From the NCBI GenBank assembly GCA_018650465.1, contig JABIFY010000132.1, forward strand, positions 1 to 57,142: a stretch of DNA of 57,142 nt, read 5' to 3'. The DNA is from Alphaproteobacteria bacterium. Lineage in GTDB: Bacteria; Pseudomonadota; Alphaproteobacteria; UBA2966. Made by a program: the position numbers and the translations under genes. Numbering within the stretch: the first letter of the stretch is position 1; each line of letters begins with the position of its first letter. Below the pieces are notes generated by a model that had not been told where the DNA came from, ran no database searches, and saw nothing but the letters and a program-made list of their open reading frames with translations. Positions 1 to 8,186 of the stretch are shown here, one piece after another.

Positions 1-81
1 CATTGACTCGCCACGTTGCCAGCGATCCCATATATCTGCCTTCTGTTTATTCGTAAAATAAATCCGACGCCTGTAGCTCAT
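1..81 (-). CDS. IS30-family transposase, N-terminal part only
   Basis: Reading leftwards from an ATG at 79-81, 27 codons run to the window edge without a stop. The peptide starts MSYRRRIYFTNKQKADIWDR and continues with WQRGES, the characteristic opening of a group of IS30-family transposases common in Alphaproteobacteria, whose N-terminus is a helix-turn-helix that binds the element's ends. The catalytic DDE part lies outside the window, so intactness cannot be judged. Family assignment rests on recognition of this N-terminal signature. Confidence 0.7.
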   Translation of the reverse strand, partial: MSYRRRIYFTNKQKADIWDRWQRGESM

Positions 82-133
82 AACAACACTCCATACCTTT
101 CTTAAAGATTATAGTGTTGCGTCGACCGGTTGA
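1..133 (-). mobile_element. End of an IS30-family insertion sequence
   Basis: The segment holds the N-terminal coding end of an IS30-type transposase plus about 50 bases of non-coding terminus ending near GTTGCGTCGACCGGTTGA. From about position 134 rightwards a reading frame of unrelated character resumes on the other strand, which is what an insertion boundary looks like. The exact terminal inverted repeat and target duplication cannot be fixed because the other end lies outside the window, so the right boundary is approximate. Confidence 0.65.
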
Positions 134-310
134 GGTCACCATCTGAAAGCAGACGAAGTTCTGACCCTGGTTTATCTGAATTCCTGCGTTCAGGAAGTCA
201 TTACCGGCGGCACAGTCACCATCGGGGCCAGCAATAGCGAAATCGTTGGCGGCAAGATCGTTACCAGTGCCATCCAGTGCGACACCGACGTCATGACGGC
301 CAGCGAATAA
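134..310 (+). pseudogene. C-terminal remnant of an unidentified gene cut by the IS30 element
   Basis: An open frame without a credible start runs from just inside the IS boundary to a TAA at 308-310. It encodes about 58 residues beginning HLKADEVLTLVYLNSC and ending in a segment rich in Thr, Gly and Val. In-frame codons to the left hit a stop (TGA 131-133) in the IS terminus, so the frame reads as the tail of a gene whose 5' part was separated by the insertion. I do not recognise the family; the repeated short beta-strand-like stretches suggest a small beta-rich domain. It converges on the PhnD-like gene 15 bases further on. Confidence 0.5.
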
Positions 311-324
311 TTTCTGAATACTGG

Positions 325-1131
325 CTATTTCAGTACGGGATAGCCTAAATCAACAGCTTCGCGTTCCATCTCCAGGATGACGCCGTAATCCGACAGTGTC
401 GTCTCTGAAAACCCGCAAACCCTGAGCGACCGACACGCTTCGGCCAGGCTCGGGTCTTCCACCGCGCGATGCACCGCCGCCTTTAATTTCGCACATGTTT
501 GATCATCTGTTGCCGCCGCCGTCACATAAGGCAGGCCAGGTGCCTTTGCCGTCTGGGTCAGAATGCGCACCCCGGCCAGTTCCTGCGGTGCAACCTGTTC
601 AATCAATGCCCAGGTCACGCAATCAATCGCCGCCACATCAGCCCGGCCTTGCGCCACCATCTGCACAGACTGCCTGTGTCCACCAGAAACTTTTACCTCT
701 GCAAAAAAAGCCCGACCATCAGCCAACGGTGCCAACGCATGGCGCAAGGCATTCATGCCGGAATGAGAGGTCCGGTTGTTCAGGGCACATATCCCGCCCC
801 GCAAATCCACCAACGCCTGCGCCGGATGATCGGCCCGCACAATAACCCAGCTCGAATACAACGCCCCCTCACATCCGGGCACGTTATAATGCGGTGTGCC
901 TATCAGTTTCAGGTGATCACGAAAGGCCGTCATCAGTGGATACCCACAGGTCTGCGACATCAGCAAATCATCGCGCCGCCAAAACGCCGCGTCATCGTCT
1001 GCACGGCTTAACTGGTTCGGTGGATTGGAAATGCCTTGGCTTTGCATTAGGCGCGCAAGTCCTTGCCACCAGGTGTCCGTCACCTGCTGAAGCTCTGGTG
1101 GATCATACATGGGGAGAGTGGAAAGGGTCAT
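325..1131 (-). CDS. PhnD/SsuA-like substrate-binding protein
   Basis: A 268-residue protein of the PhnD/transferrin-like periplasmic-binding fold. It shows the typical order of an N-terminal lobe, a WVIVRADHPAQ hinge strand, a DLRGGICALNN segment with a following serine cluster (ligand-pocket region), and a GRADVAAIDCVTW segment. Unlike transported binding proteins of this family it has no recognisable signal peptide: the N-terminus is MTLSTLPMYDPPELQQ. It may therefore act in the cytoplasm, or the start may be mis-set; no strong ribosome site precedes either ATG at 1131 or 1110. No ABC permease or ATPase gene lies beside it, so the ligand cannot be inferred. Confidence 0.7.
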   Translation of the reverse strand: MTLSTLPMYDPPELQQVTDTWWQGLARLMQSQGISNPPNQLSRADDDAAFWRRDDLLMSQTCGYPLMTAFRDHLKLIGTPHYNVPGCEGALYSSWVIVRADHPAQALVDLRGGICALNNRTSHSGMNALRHALAPLADGRAFFAEVKVSGGHRQSVQMVAQGRADVAAIDCVTWALIEQVAPQELAGVRILTQTAKAPGLPYVTAAATDDQTCAKLKAAVHRAVEDPSLAEACRSLRVCGFSETTLSDYGVILEMEREAVDLGYPVLK

Positions 1132-1461
1132 AGATACATTCGTTATTGCTGCACTACAGAATGATTAACAGTAACGTGGCGCCGCATTTCCCAATACGGA
1201 ATTTTGAACATTCACGCCATTAATTCGCAAAAAACAGCGGCAATGGATGAAAAACATTTTTTTACATTCCGCAGGCCCGCCGCGACTTTGGCCGGGTGCA
1301 AAATGCCTGGGTAAAGGGTGGCGACAAAACGATATTGTCCAAGACGGAATGATTTTCCAAATTTGAATTCCCATATGCGGGCTGGAAAGCAGCAGTGGCT
1401 TCTGTATGCTGCATTTGAAGTTAGCCAACTTGGGCTGACGTAATTCAAAACAGGTTGGATA
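1132..1461. other. Intergenic region, divergent promoters
   Basis: About 330 bases separate the leftward PhnD-like gene from the rightward acyl-CoA ligase, so it must hold both promoters. A short ORF antisense to the ligase start overlaps it but shows no family resemblance and is treated as spurious. No clear palindrome, repeat or RNA gene was found. A weak ribosome site (AGGTTGGATA) lies directly before the ligase ATG. Confidence 0.4.
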
Positions 1462-2985
1462 ATGTCTTTCAGTACACTTTTCGAATGTTTGCAATCGGTC
1501 GGCGACAAAAGCCGGGTGGCGATTTCTGCACCGGGCCGCCGTGATCTTGATCATGCGGCCCTTAGTGATTTATGTCAGAGGACTGTGGACAGCCTGAACG
1601 GTTTTGGCATTGGCCGTAATGAGCGCGTGGCTATTGTTTTGCCAAATGGCCCCGAAATGGCAACGGCCTTTGTTTCTGTTGCCTGTGGCGCGACAACGGC
1701 CCCCCTGAACCCGTCCTATCGTCAGGATGAATTCAGGTTCTATCTTGAAGACCTGAAGGCCAAAGCCTTGATCGTGGAAGCTGGCAGCGAAAGTCCGGCG
1801 GTGGCCGCGGCGAAAGAACTTGGTGTGCCTTTGATTGAACTGGAAGTGGCCGACGGTTCTGCGGCTGGTGATTTTACCTTGAAGGCCAGCGGTCTGAAGA
1901 GCGATGCCACCCACCCCGGTTTCGCCCAAGCCGACGACGTTGGCCTGATCCTGCATACATCGGGCACCACATCACGGCCCAAGATCGTACCGCTTAGTCA
2001 GAAAAACCTGGCGGCCTCCGCCCGGAATATTTCTGCGACCCTTGGCCTGACGGCGGAAGATCGTTGCCTGAATATCATGCCCCTGTTCCATATCCACGGC
2101 CTGATCGCGGCGGTCCTGACGTCCCTGTCGGCTGGTGCCAGCGTTTATTGCACACCAGGGTTTAACGCCCTGAAGGTTTTTTCCTCGCTGGAGGATTGTA
2201 AGCCGAGCTGGTACACGGCTGTGCCAACCATGCATCAGGCCATCCTCAGCCGGGCATCTCGCAACAAGGAAATTCTGGCCGCAACCAACCTGAAATTTGT
2301 ACGTTCGTCCTCGTCATCCTTGCCGCCCCAAGTGATGGCCGAGTTGGAAGAAACTTTTGGCTGCCCTGTGATCGAAGCCTATGGCATGACAGAAGCAACC
2401 CACCAGATGGCCTGCAACCCCCTACCCCCTGCCGCCCGCAAACCTGGTACCGTCGGCATCGCCGCCGGACCGGAAGTGGGCATTATGGACAATGACGGCA
2501 ACATCCTGGCTGCTGGCGGCACGGGCGAGATTGTTATTCGCGGTGACAATGTTACAGCTGGATATGAAAACAACGACACCGCCAATGCCGAGGCCTTCAC
2601 CCATGGCTGGTTCCGCACCGGTGACCAGGGCGTGATGGATGATGAAGGCTATGTCAGCATCACTGGCCGTTTGAAGGAAATTATCAACCGGGGGGGCGAG
2701 AAAATATCGCCGCGTGAGGTCGATGAAGTCCTGATGGACCATACGGCTGTAGCCCTGGTCGTGACTTTTGCCATACCCCACGACAAGTTGGGCGAAGAGG
2801 TTGCGGCCGTCGTTGTCCTGCGGGAAGGCGAAGCGGCAGAAGAACGCGACATCCGTGATTTTGCGGCAACCCGACTGGCCGACTTCAAAGTGCCCCGGAC
2901 CATCCTGTTCATGGACGAAATCCCCAAGGGCGCTACTGGCAAGCTGCAACGTATCGGCCTTGCTGAAAAGCTCGGCCTTGCCTGA
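1462..2985 (+). CDS. Acyl-CoA synthetase, oxalyl-CoA-synthetase-like
   Basis: A 507-residue adenylate-forming (ANL) enzyme that would activate a carboxylic acid to its CoA thioester through an acyl-AMP. Visible motifs are the P-loop LHTSGTTSRPKIVPLSQ near residue 165, the A5 motif EAYGMTEATHQM near 302, the hinge WFRTGDQG and GRLKEIINRGGEKISP near 400, and the C-terminal catalytic lysine in PKGATGKLQR. The TSGTTSRPK variant and the MTEATHxMxxNPLP stretch match my recollection of the plant/fungal oxalyl-CoA synthetases (AAE3/Pcs60) and their bacterial relatives. No oxalyl-CoA decarboxylase or formyl-CoA transferase is nearby, so oxalate as substrate is only an inference. It is followed after 12 bases by the PanE-like reductase, probably co-transcribed. 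Confidence 0.85.
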   Translation: MSFSTLFECLQSVGDKSRVAISAPGRRDLDHAALSDLCQRTVDSLNGFGIGRNERVAIVLPNGPEMATAFVSVACGATTAPLNPSYRQDEFRFYLEDLKAKALIVEAGSESPAVAAAKELGVPLIELEVADGSAAGDFTLKASGLKSDATHPGFAQADDVGLILHTSGTTSRPKIVPLSQKNLAASARNISATLGLTAEDRCLNIMPLFHIHGLIAAVLTSLSAGASVYCTPGFNALKVFSSLEDCKPSWYTAVPTMHQAILSRASRNKEILAATNLKFVRSSSSSLPPQVMAELEETFGCPVIEAYGMTEATHQMACNPLPPAARKPGTVGIAAGPEVGIMDNDGNILAAGGTGEIVIRGDNVTAGYENNDTANAEAFTHGWFRTGDQGVMDDEGYVSITGRLKEIINRGGEKISPREVDEVLMDHTAVALVVTFAIPHDKLGEEVAAVVVLREGEAAEERDIRDFAATRLADFKVPRTILFMDEIPKGATGKLQRIGLAEKLGLA

Positions 2986-2997
2986 GGCTATAAGCAT

Positions 2998-3972
2998 ATG
3001 AAGATTTGCATATATGGTGCGGGGGCTATTGGCGGCTATCTTGGTGCCAAACTTGCCGCGGCCGGTGAAGACGTATCCTTGATTGCCCGTGGACCGCATC
3101 TGGCTGCCATGCGCGAAAATGGTCTGCGCCTGAACATAAATGGCGAACAGATCATCACCCATCCGACCTGCACCGATAGTCCGGCTGAACTGGGACCACA
3201 GGACTATGTCATCGTGACCCTGAAGGCCCATTCCGTAACCGGTGTTGTGCCTGCTATGCAGCCTTTGCTGGGCCCGGATACAGCCGTGGTGACAGCGGTT
3301 AATGGCGTGCCCTGGTGGTATTTTCATCAGTTGCCGGGTGACTGGCAAGGCCAGCGTGTAGCATCAGTTGACCCTGGTAACGTGCAATGGGACGGCATCG
3401 GACCTGAAAGGGCGATTGGTTGCGTTGTTTATCCGGCCTGTGAAATTTCTGCCCCCGGTGTGATAGATCATATCGAAGGTAACCGCTTTACTCTGGGCGA
3501 GCCTTCCGGCGAAAAAACTGACCGGGCCCTGGCTCTGTCCCAGGCTATGATTGCCGCCGGGTTCAAGGCCCCTGTCCGGCCGCGCATCCGCGATGAAATC
3601 TGGGTCAAACTGTGGGGCAACCTGTGTTTTAACCCCATCAGCGCCTTGACCCATGCAACACTGGATGTGATTGCCACAGAGGATGGCAGTCGCCACATTG
3701 CCCGGACCATGATGCTGGAAGCGCAAGCCATCGGCGAAAAACTGGGTGTTCGATTTGCTGTTGATGTGGACAAACGTATTGCTGGTGCCGCAGCGGTGGG
3801 CGCGCACAAAACATCCATGTTGCAAGATCTGGAGCTTCAGCGGCCCATGGAAATTGACGCCTTGGTGACATCCGTTCAGGAACTGGGTCGTCTGGTTGAA
3901 GTGCCAACCCCGACAATTGATCTGATCCTGGCACTGGTCCAACAACGGGCCCGGGTTGCAGGTAGCTACTAG
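2998..3972 (+). CDS. 2-dehydropantoate 2-reductase family protein (PanE/ApbA-like)
   Basis: A 324-residue NADPH-dependent oxidoreductase. The N-terminus carries a Rossmann dinucleotide motif, GAGAIGGYLGAKLA (residues 7-20). The helical C-terminal domain contains the family's lysine/asparagine segment around DEIWVKLWGNLCFNPISALT (about 199-218). Family members reduce 2-oxo acids such as ketopantoate. The pairing with an acyl-CoA ligase rather than pantothenate genes suggests a non-pantothenate 2-keto or 2-hydroxy acid role, as in many paralogues. The gene starts 12 bases after the ligase stop, with GAGG upstream of the ATG, so the two form a small operon. Confidence 0.85.
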   Translation: MKICIYGAGAIGGYLGAKLAAAGEDVSLIARGPHLAAMRENGLRLNINGEQIITHPTCTDSPAELGPQDYVIVTLKAHSVTGVVPAMQPLLGPDTAVVTAVNGVPWWYFHQLPGDWQGQRVASVDPGNVQWDGIGPERAIGCVVYPACEISAPGVIDHIEGNRFTLGEPSGEKTDRALALSQAMIAAGFKAPVRPRIRDEIWVKLWGNLCFNPISALTHATLDVIATEDGSRHIARTMMLEAQAIGEKLGVRFAVDVDKRIAGAAAVGAHKTSMLQDLELQRPMEIDALVTSVQELGRLVEVPTPTIDLILALVQQRARVAGSY

Positions 3973-3984
3973 ACCGGAATCGTC

Positions 3985-5244
3985 CTAACTGACCTCTTCA
4001 GTAAGATCCCAAGGCAACATGGCGCCTGTCAATATCGCGGTTTTCAAACGGCCTTCGCCAACTTGTGCCGTTTTCAGATTTGCACCTGTCAAGTTTGCCC
4101 CGGTCAAAGCCGCACCAGTTAGCACCGCGGCGGTAAAGTCCGCCGCATGGAGTTGTCCGGTCTGGTGCCCAAGATGATCAAGAATATCAGAAGGCGAGAA
4201 ATTGCCGCCTTCCAGGCGAGCTTGTGACAGGTTCGCCTGTTGCATGAAGGTACCACGGGCATCGACGTCCCGAAGGTCCGCCCCGGTTAAATCCGCGCCA
4301 ACGAAGTTCGCCATAATTAGTTTTGTGTTACTCAAATTTGCACCCGCCAGTTTGCTTTCCTGAAAACTGGCGGCGCTTAGATCACGACCAGATAAATCCA
4401 TTTTGGCAAAATCCTGTTTATCGAGGATCGCCTGCGAGCCACTTTTGCCACCGGACTCAATCCAGATCTCGTGATTATCAAGCATTTCCTGTAAATCGAC
4501 TGACAGTTGATCGACGGTGTTCACGACATTGGCGTCCGTCATATCGACGCCAGTCAAATCCACCCCGGTCATCGATGTGCCTACAATTTCAGCACCGCGC
4601 AATGTGGCCCCTTTGACATTGGCACCACTGAGATCGGCCTTGGACAGATTGACACCGGACATGTCTGCGCCCGAAAGATTGGCCCCGGTCAGGTCACAAT
4701 CCATCAAACTGGATTTTGACAAATTTGCACCGGTCAAATTTACGTTGTGGAGATTGGCACCAGTTAAATCTGCCTGTGATACAGCCGCATTGACCATGGC
4801 AGCTTCGGACAGGTTCGACGCAACCATGCGCACCTGTCGCTCTCGAGTTTTTTCTTTTCTCTTGTCGTGCGCCTGATGGTCATCCGAAGTCACGGCTAAC
4901 ACTTCGCCATGGCGCAAATCAACTTTGTGTAAATTGGCTTCCGTCAGGTTGGCATTAAAAAACTGTGCCCCGCGTAAATCCGCTTCCGTGAAATTCGCTT
5001 TTGTTAAATCGGCGTAACTGAAGTCAGCGCCAAACAGATCGGCTTCTGTAAAGTTAGCGCCGACAAGATTACATTTGCTAAAATCCATGCCCGACATTTT
5101 GGCACGCGAAAAATTCAACCCTGCGAGTTTCAGGCCAGACACGGTTTCATAGGAAAGGTTTGCCCTTTTACCGCCTGGTTTATTGTTTAACCACAATTGA
5201 TGCGCCTTGACGGCCTCAACAAATATTTGGGTCGTTAAACTCAT
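3985..5244 (-). CDS. Pentapeptide-repeat protein
   Basis: A 419-residue protein made almost entirely of A(D/N)LxG-type pentapeptide repeats, such as ANLTGANL and ADLFGADF, which fold as a right-handed quadrilateral beta helix. Three repeat blocks are separated by two non-repeat linkers: a highly charged one around residues 128-142 (KRKEKTRERQ) and one around 240-275. There is no signal peptide or membrane segment, so it is probably cytosolic. Some family members mimic DNA and protect gyrase, while many have no known role; nothing here points to either. It is convergent with the reductase gene, 12 bases apart. Confidence 0.9.
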   Translation of the reverse strand: MSLTTQIFVEAVKAHQLWLNNKPGGKRANLSYETVSGLKLAGLNFSRAKMSGMDFSKCNLVGANFTEADLFGADFSYADLTKANFTEADLRGAQFFNANLTEANLHKVDLRHGEVLAVTSDDHQAHDKRKEKTRERQVRMVASNLSEAAMVNAAVSQADLTGANLHNVNLTGANLSKSSLMDCDLTGANLSGADMSGVNLSKADLSGANVKGATLRGAEIVGTSMTGVDLTGVDMTDANVVNTVDQLSVDLQEMLDNHEIWIESGGKSGSQAILDKQDFAKMDLSGRDLSAASFQESKLAGANLSNTKLIMANFVGADLTGADLRDVDARGTFMQQANLSQARLEGGNFSPSDILDHLGHQTGQLHAADFTAAVLTGAALTGANLTGANLKTAQVGEGRLKTAILTGAMLPWDLTEEVS

Positions 5245-5445
5245 ATTTTTTGCCTGTGCAACTGCGTAAATATCTGGCTAACTATCAATTAGAGCGATTG
5301 ACGGTTTTTCCAATCAACAAACTTGCTGTCACCAAATACCTATTTGACCAGTTCAAGGCAATATCAAAGTAACATCAACTTCAGTTATGATTAATTCAAA
5401 TTGCTGTTCAATTATTCTTCAACCTTGTTAATAACGGGAAGAAAA

Positions 5446-5862
5446 CTAGCCAATCAGGTGGCAGATTATTTTTCGGCTATGAGGCCGTGACCTGTGTTCA
5501 AACAGATATATTCCCTGCCAGGTTCCCAGGGCAAGACGGCCTCCCATCACCGGAACTTGAAGACTAGTCTGGGTCAAGGCACTGCGGATGTGGGACGGCA
5601 TATCGTCCGGTCCTTCAGATGTGTGGATGAACAAAGCATCACCATCCGGCACCAACCGGGAGAAAAAAGCATCCAGGTCTCGCAAAACATCGGGATCAGC
5701 ATTCTCCTGAATGGTCAAACTGGCCGAGGTATGGCGAATAAAGATAGTCAGTAAGCCCTGGGTGACTTCATACGCCGAAACTTTCCGCTCAACTTCCGGC
5801 GTTATCTCGATCAACCCACGTCCTTGCGTGCTGACCATCAATTCCCAGGTAAATTGCTCCAC
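5446..5862 (-). CDS. yjbQ: YjbQ family protein (UPF0047)
   Basis: A 138-residue protein of the YjbQ/UPF0047 family, single-domain and of normal length. Typical segments are GRGLIEITPEV, a TIFIRHTSASLTIQENADP stretch, HIRSALTQTSLQVPV and GTWQGIYLFEHR. Family members are reported to have weak thiamine-phosphate synthase activity, but the physiological role is unsettled. The start is a GTG at 5860-5862 with AAGGAT about 11 bases upstream; this gives the family's usual N-terminus, whereas the next ATG would remove the first strand. Confidence 0.88.
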   Translation of the reverse strand: MEQFTWELMVSTQGRGLIEITPEVERKVSAYEVTQGLLTIFIRHTSASLTIQENADPDVLRDLDAFFSRLVPDGDALFIHTSEGPDDMPSHIRSALTQTSLQVPVMGGRLALGTWQGIYLFEHRSRPHSRKIICHLIG

Positions 5863-5965
5863 GTGTTTTTGGTATCCTTAACATCTATCCTAAAGTGGTT
5901 GTCGGTACTGACATCCCTGACCAGGAACATGGCGCCCCACCTAAGTCGTCAGAACCATACTGTAT

Positions 5966-6190
5966 TTATGGCTCTTGCTTAAGCACGCAGAAATGTTGAG
6001 CAAAAATCCGCGCCAGGGCATGATAGGCCAGTTCCAGGCGGTTCATTACTGGTCGCGCTGTTTGATCCTGACGCAACGGCTGGATTTGATTTGCACGGGG
6101 ATTGACGTCCTTTGAGACGGCCAAAACCGGTCCCGTTACGATCAGAGGCAGGACAAAAACCAAACTCGATAATAAGGAACTGCGACGCAT
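5966..6190 (-). CDS. Small secreted hypothetical protein
   Basis: A 74-residue ORF starting with a clear signal peptide (MRRSSLLSSLVFVLPLIVTG, cleavage likely after PVLA). The mature part of about 50 residues has no recognisable domain and one cysteine near the C-terminus. An AAGGAG ribosome site lies about 8 bases before the ATG. It sits 56 bases downstream of the membrane peroxiredoxin-like gene on the same strand and may be co-transcribed with it. Function unknown. Confidence 0.55.
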   Translation of the reverse strand: MRRSSLLSSLVFVLPLIVTGPVLAVSKDVNPRANQIQPLRQDQTARPVMNRLELAYHALARIFAQHFCVLKQEP

Positions 6191-6246
6191 CGGATTTCTC
6201 CTTCTATCGCTAATCCCCCTTGCCGGACAGAACCCCCGCTGGAAAG

Positions 6247-7125
6247 TCAGTCCGTATGTTGGGCGTCCAACACATGAAAAAATGTCTCTGGCTCTGGTCG
6301 AACGCGATAGTTGTCTGTTTGATCTGCAAACAGGATTTCACCTTCAGTATTCACGATGACCACAGTTGGCATAACCGTATCCTGGTCATACCCAAATAGC
6401 TCCATACCCAGTGGAATACCACCAAGAGCAGCGATACCCAAAATTTCTGCCGCTTTGCTGCCGGGGTCAACCAAAAAATGAAAGGGCACATCGAATCGCT
6501 TGGCTAGTTTGGCTGTATGAGTATGTGGCTGTGGGCTGATCAAAACGATCTCGACGCCTCTCTCGGATAATTCCCTGTAACTGGCCGCGATTTCCTTGAT
6601 TTGAGCCATACACAGGGGGCACCAGTTGCCTCTGTAAAACATATACAACACTGTCTTGCCCATAAAATCCCGCGACGACGCACCGGTGCCATCCGCGTTC
6701 TCAAGCGGAATTTCAGGCATTGGGCGACCAACTTCGAGGACAGCACTGTCACGATCTGTAAAGACCGAATACCATTTGACATAGATCAGAAAGCCCGCAA
6801 GACCGACGCCAGTATAGATCAGCGGCTCCAGGGAGTTTGGTTGACCCAGTTGATATCCGACCGCAGCCAAACCCAAGCCACTGACAGCCAGCGCCATGAT
6901 CGGGGTTAAACCGGCGCTTGTTCGGGGTTGTCGACGGGCCAACATCCACCAGCCAAGGGTCAATACAATGGGCCCGTTTGCCAAAGCCGCGCCAAGCCAG
7001 CCGTAATGGACCCTGGCAACGTCACTGCCATTTGACAGATGCCACATGGCGACCACTGCAAACACGCCCGCCACCGTCAAATACAAACTGACAAATGCCG
7101 CCTTGAACCGATTGGTTACCCGCAT
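6247..7125 (-). CDS. Membrane-anchored peroxiredoxin/thioredoxin-like protein
   Basis: A 292-residue protein with four predicted membrane segments in its first 120 residues (about 9-29, 42-62, 72-92 and 102-122). An AhpC/TSA-type thioredoxin fold follows from about residue 130 to the end. The active site reads FYRGNWCPLCMAQ, with Cys169 and Cys172, in the place of the peroxidatic/CXXC motif. A cis-Pro equivalent is seen in DTVMPTVVIV. Topology suggests the redox domain is tethered to the membrane; a disulfide or peroxide reductase role is inferred. An AGAGGG ribosome site precedes the ATG. Confidence 0.75.
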   Translation of the reverse strand: MRVTNRFKAAFVSLYLTVAGVFAVVAMWHLSNGSDVARVHYGWLGAALANGPIVLTLGWWMLARRQPRTSAGLTPIMALAVSGLGLAAVGYQLGQPNSLEPLIYTGVGLAGFLIYVKWYSVFTDRDSAVLEVGRPMPEIPLENADGTGASSRDFMGKTVLYMFYRGNWCPLCMAQIKEIAASYRELSERGVEIVLISPQPHTHTAKLAKRFDVPFHFLVDPGSKAAEILGIAALGGIPLGMELFGYDQDTVMPTVVIVNTEGEILFADQTDNYRVRPEPETFFHVLDAQHTD

Positions 7126-7278
7126 TTTTTGCCCTCTGGTTGAAATACAATTTTTTCCACGTTAGCTATAATTGCTTGTGATTGCAGTCATAAGTTTGTG
7201 ATCAGGTCGGTTTCACCTGTCGGAAATATCCGTCATAGTATTGGGCAGAACCAGGTAACCGACCCACGGAGACAACCA

Positions 7279-8178
7279 ATGATCGATATCTTGCGCACAC
7301 CCGATGAACGCTTTGCCAATTTGCCAGGCTATGATTTCAAACCAAACTATACGGATGAACTGGCAGGCTATGAAGGTCTGCGTTGCCATTATCTTGATAT
7401 GGGGCCCAAAGATGCAGCAAATACCTTCTTCTGCCTGCATGGCCAGCCAACCTGGAGCTATCTCTATCGTAAGATGATCCCGACATTGCTGGCCTCAGGT
7501 GCCCGTGTTGTGGCACCTGATTTTTTTGGCTTTGGCCGTTCCGACAAACCAGTTGATGATGCAGTTTATACCTATGAATTTCACAGAAATATGCTGGTCG
7601 AACTGGTCGGCGATCTCGATCTTTCCAACATAACCCTGGTCTGCCAGGACTGGGGGGGATTGCTTGGCTTGACCTTGCCCATGGAAATGCCGAACCGGTT
7701 CAAAAGATTATTGGTGATGAATACAGCCTTTGGCACGGGCGATTTGCCTTTGGGTGATGGCTTTGTCGCCTGGCGTCAATGGTGTCGTGACAATCCCGAT
7801 ATGGCGGTTGGCAAGCTGATGGGGCGGTCCTGCCCACAACTAAGTGCCGAGGAAGTAGCCGCCTATGACGCGCCTTATCCAGATGTCACCTATAAGGCCG
7901 GCGTGCGGCGCTTTCCGGAACTGGTGCCCGACAACGTGGACGCCGGTGGTGCCAAGTTGTCTCGTGCAGCCCGCGACTGGTTCAACAACGAATGGCAGGG
8001 GCAGACATTCATGGCCGTCGGCATGCAGGACCCGGTACTGGGTCCTCCCGCCATGGCCTATCTTAAGAAACAAATTCGCAATTGCCCGGATTGGCTCGCT
8101 GTAGAAGAAGGCGGTCATTTTGTTCAGGAAAACGGTGTCGAAGTTGCGACTGCAGCCCTTGTGGCTTTCGGAGATTAA
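7279..8178 (+). CDS. dhmA: Haloalkane dehalogenase, subfamily I (DhlA-like)
   Basis: A 299-residue alpha/beta hydrolase with strong similarity to DhlA of Xanthobacter, which cleaves carbon-halogen bonds through an alkyl-enzyme ester. The nucleophile Asp124 (VCQDWGG) falls at the same number as in DhlA, with halide-binding Trp125 next to it. The acid is Asp251 (GMQDPVLG) and the base is His280 (GGHFVQE). The oxyanion-hole HGEP of DhlA reads HGQP here (Gln56). The second halide-stabilising Trp is probably Trp165. The cap is about ten residues shorter than DhlA because the duplicated segment is missing. The ATG at 7279 has a GGAG site and gives the DhlA-like N-terminus, so the in-frame upstream start at 7198 is rejected. 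A few related proteins hydrolyse other substrates. Confidence 0.85.
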   Translation: MIDILRTPDERFANLPGYDFKPNYTDELAGYEGLRCHYLDMGPKDAANTFFCLHGQPTWSYLYRKMIPTLLASGARVVAPDFFGFGRSDKPVDDAVYTYEFHRNMLVELVGDLDLSNITLVCQDWGGLLGLTLPMEMPNRFKRLLVMNTAFGTGDLPLGDGFVAWRQWCRDNPDMAVGKLMGRSCPQLSAEEVAAYDAPYPDVTYKAGVRRFPELVPDNVDAGGAKLSRAARDWFNNEWQGQTFMAVGMQDPVLGPPAMAYLKKQIRNCPDWLAVEEGGHFVQENGVEVATAALVAFGD

Positions 8179-8186
8179 TTAACATT

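Noticed and set aside
2422-3348. 308-codon minus-strand frame over the ligase and reductase genes
   Set aside because: A shadow frame spanning two clear genes; the translation shows no known motif.
3985-5244. Regular short repeats resembling a CRISPR array or minisatellite
   Set aside because: The repeats are codon-periodic and encode A(D/N)LxG pentapeptides; there are no spacers.
7198-7278. Longer in-frame start of the dehalogenase
   Set aside because: The ATG at 7279 has a ribosome site and gives an N-terminus aligning with DhlA.
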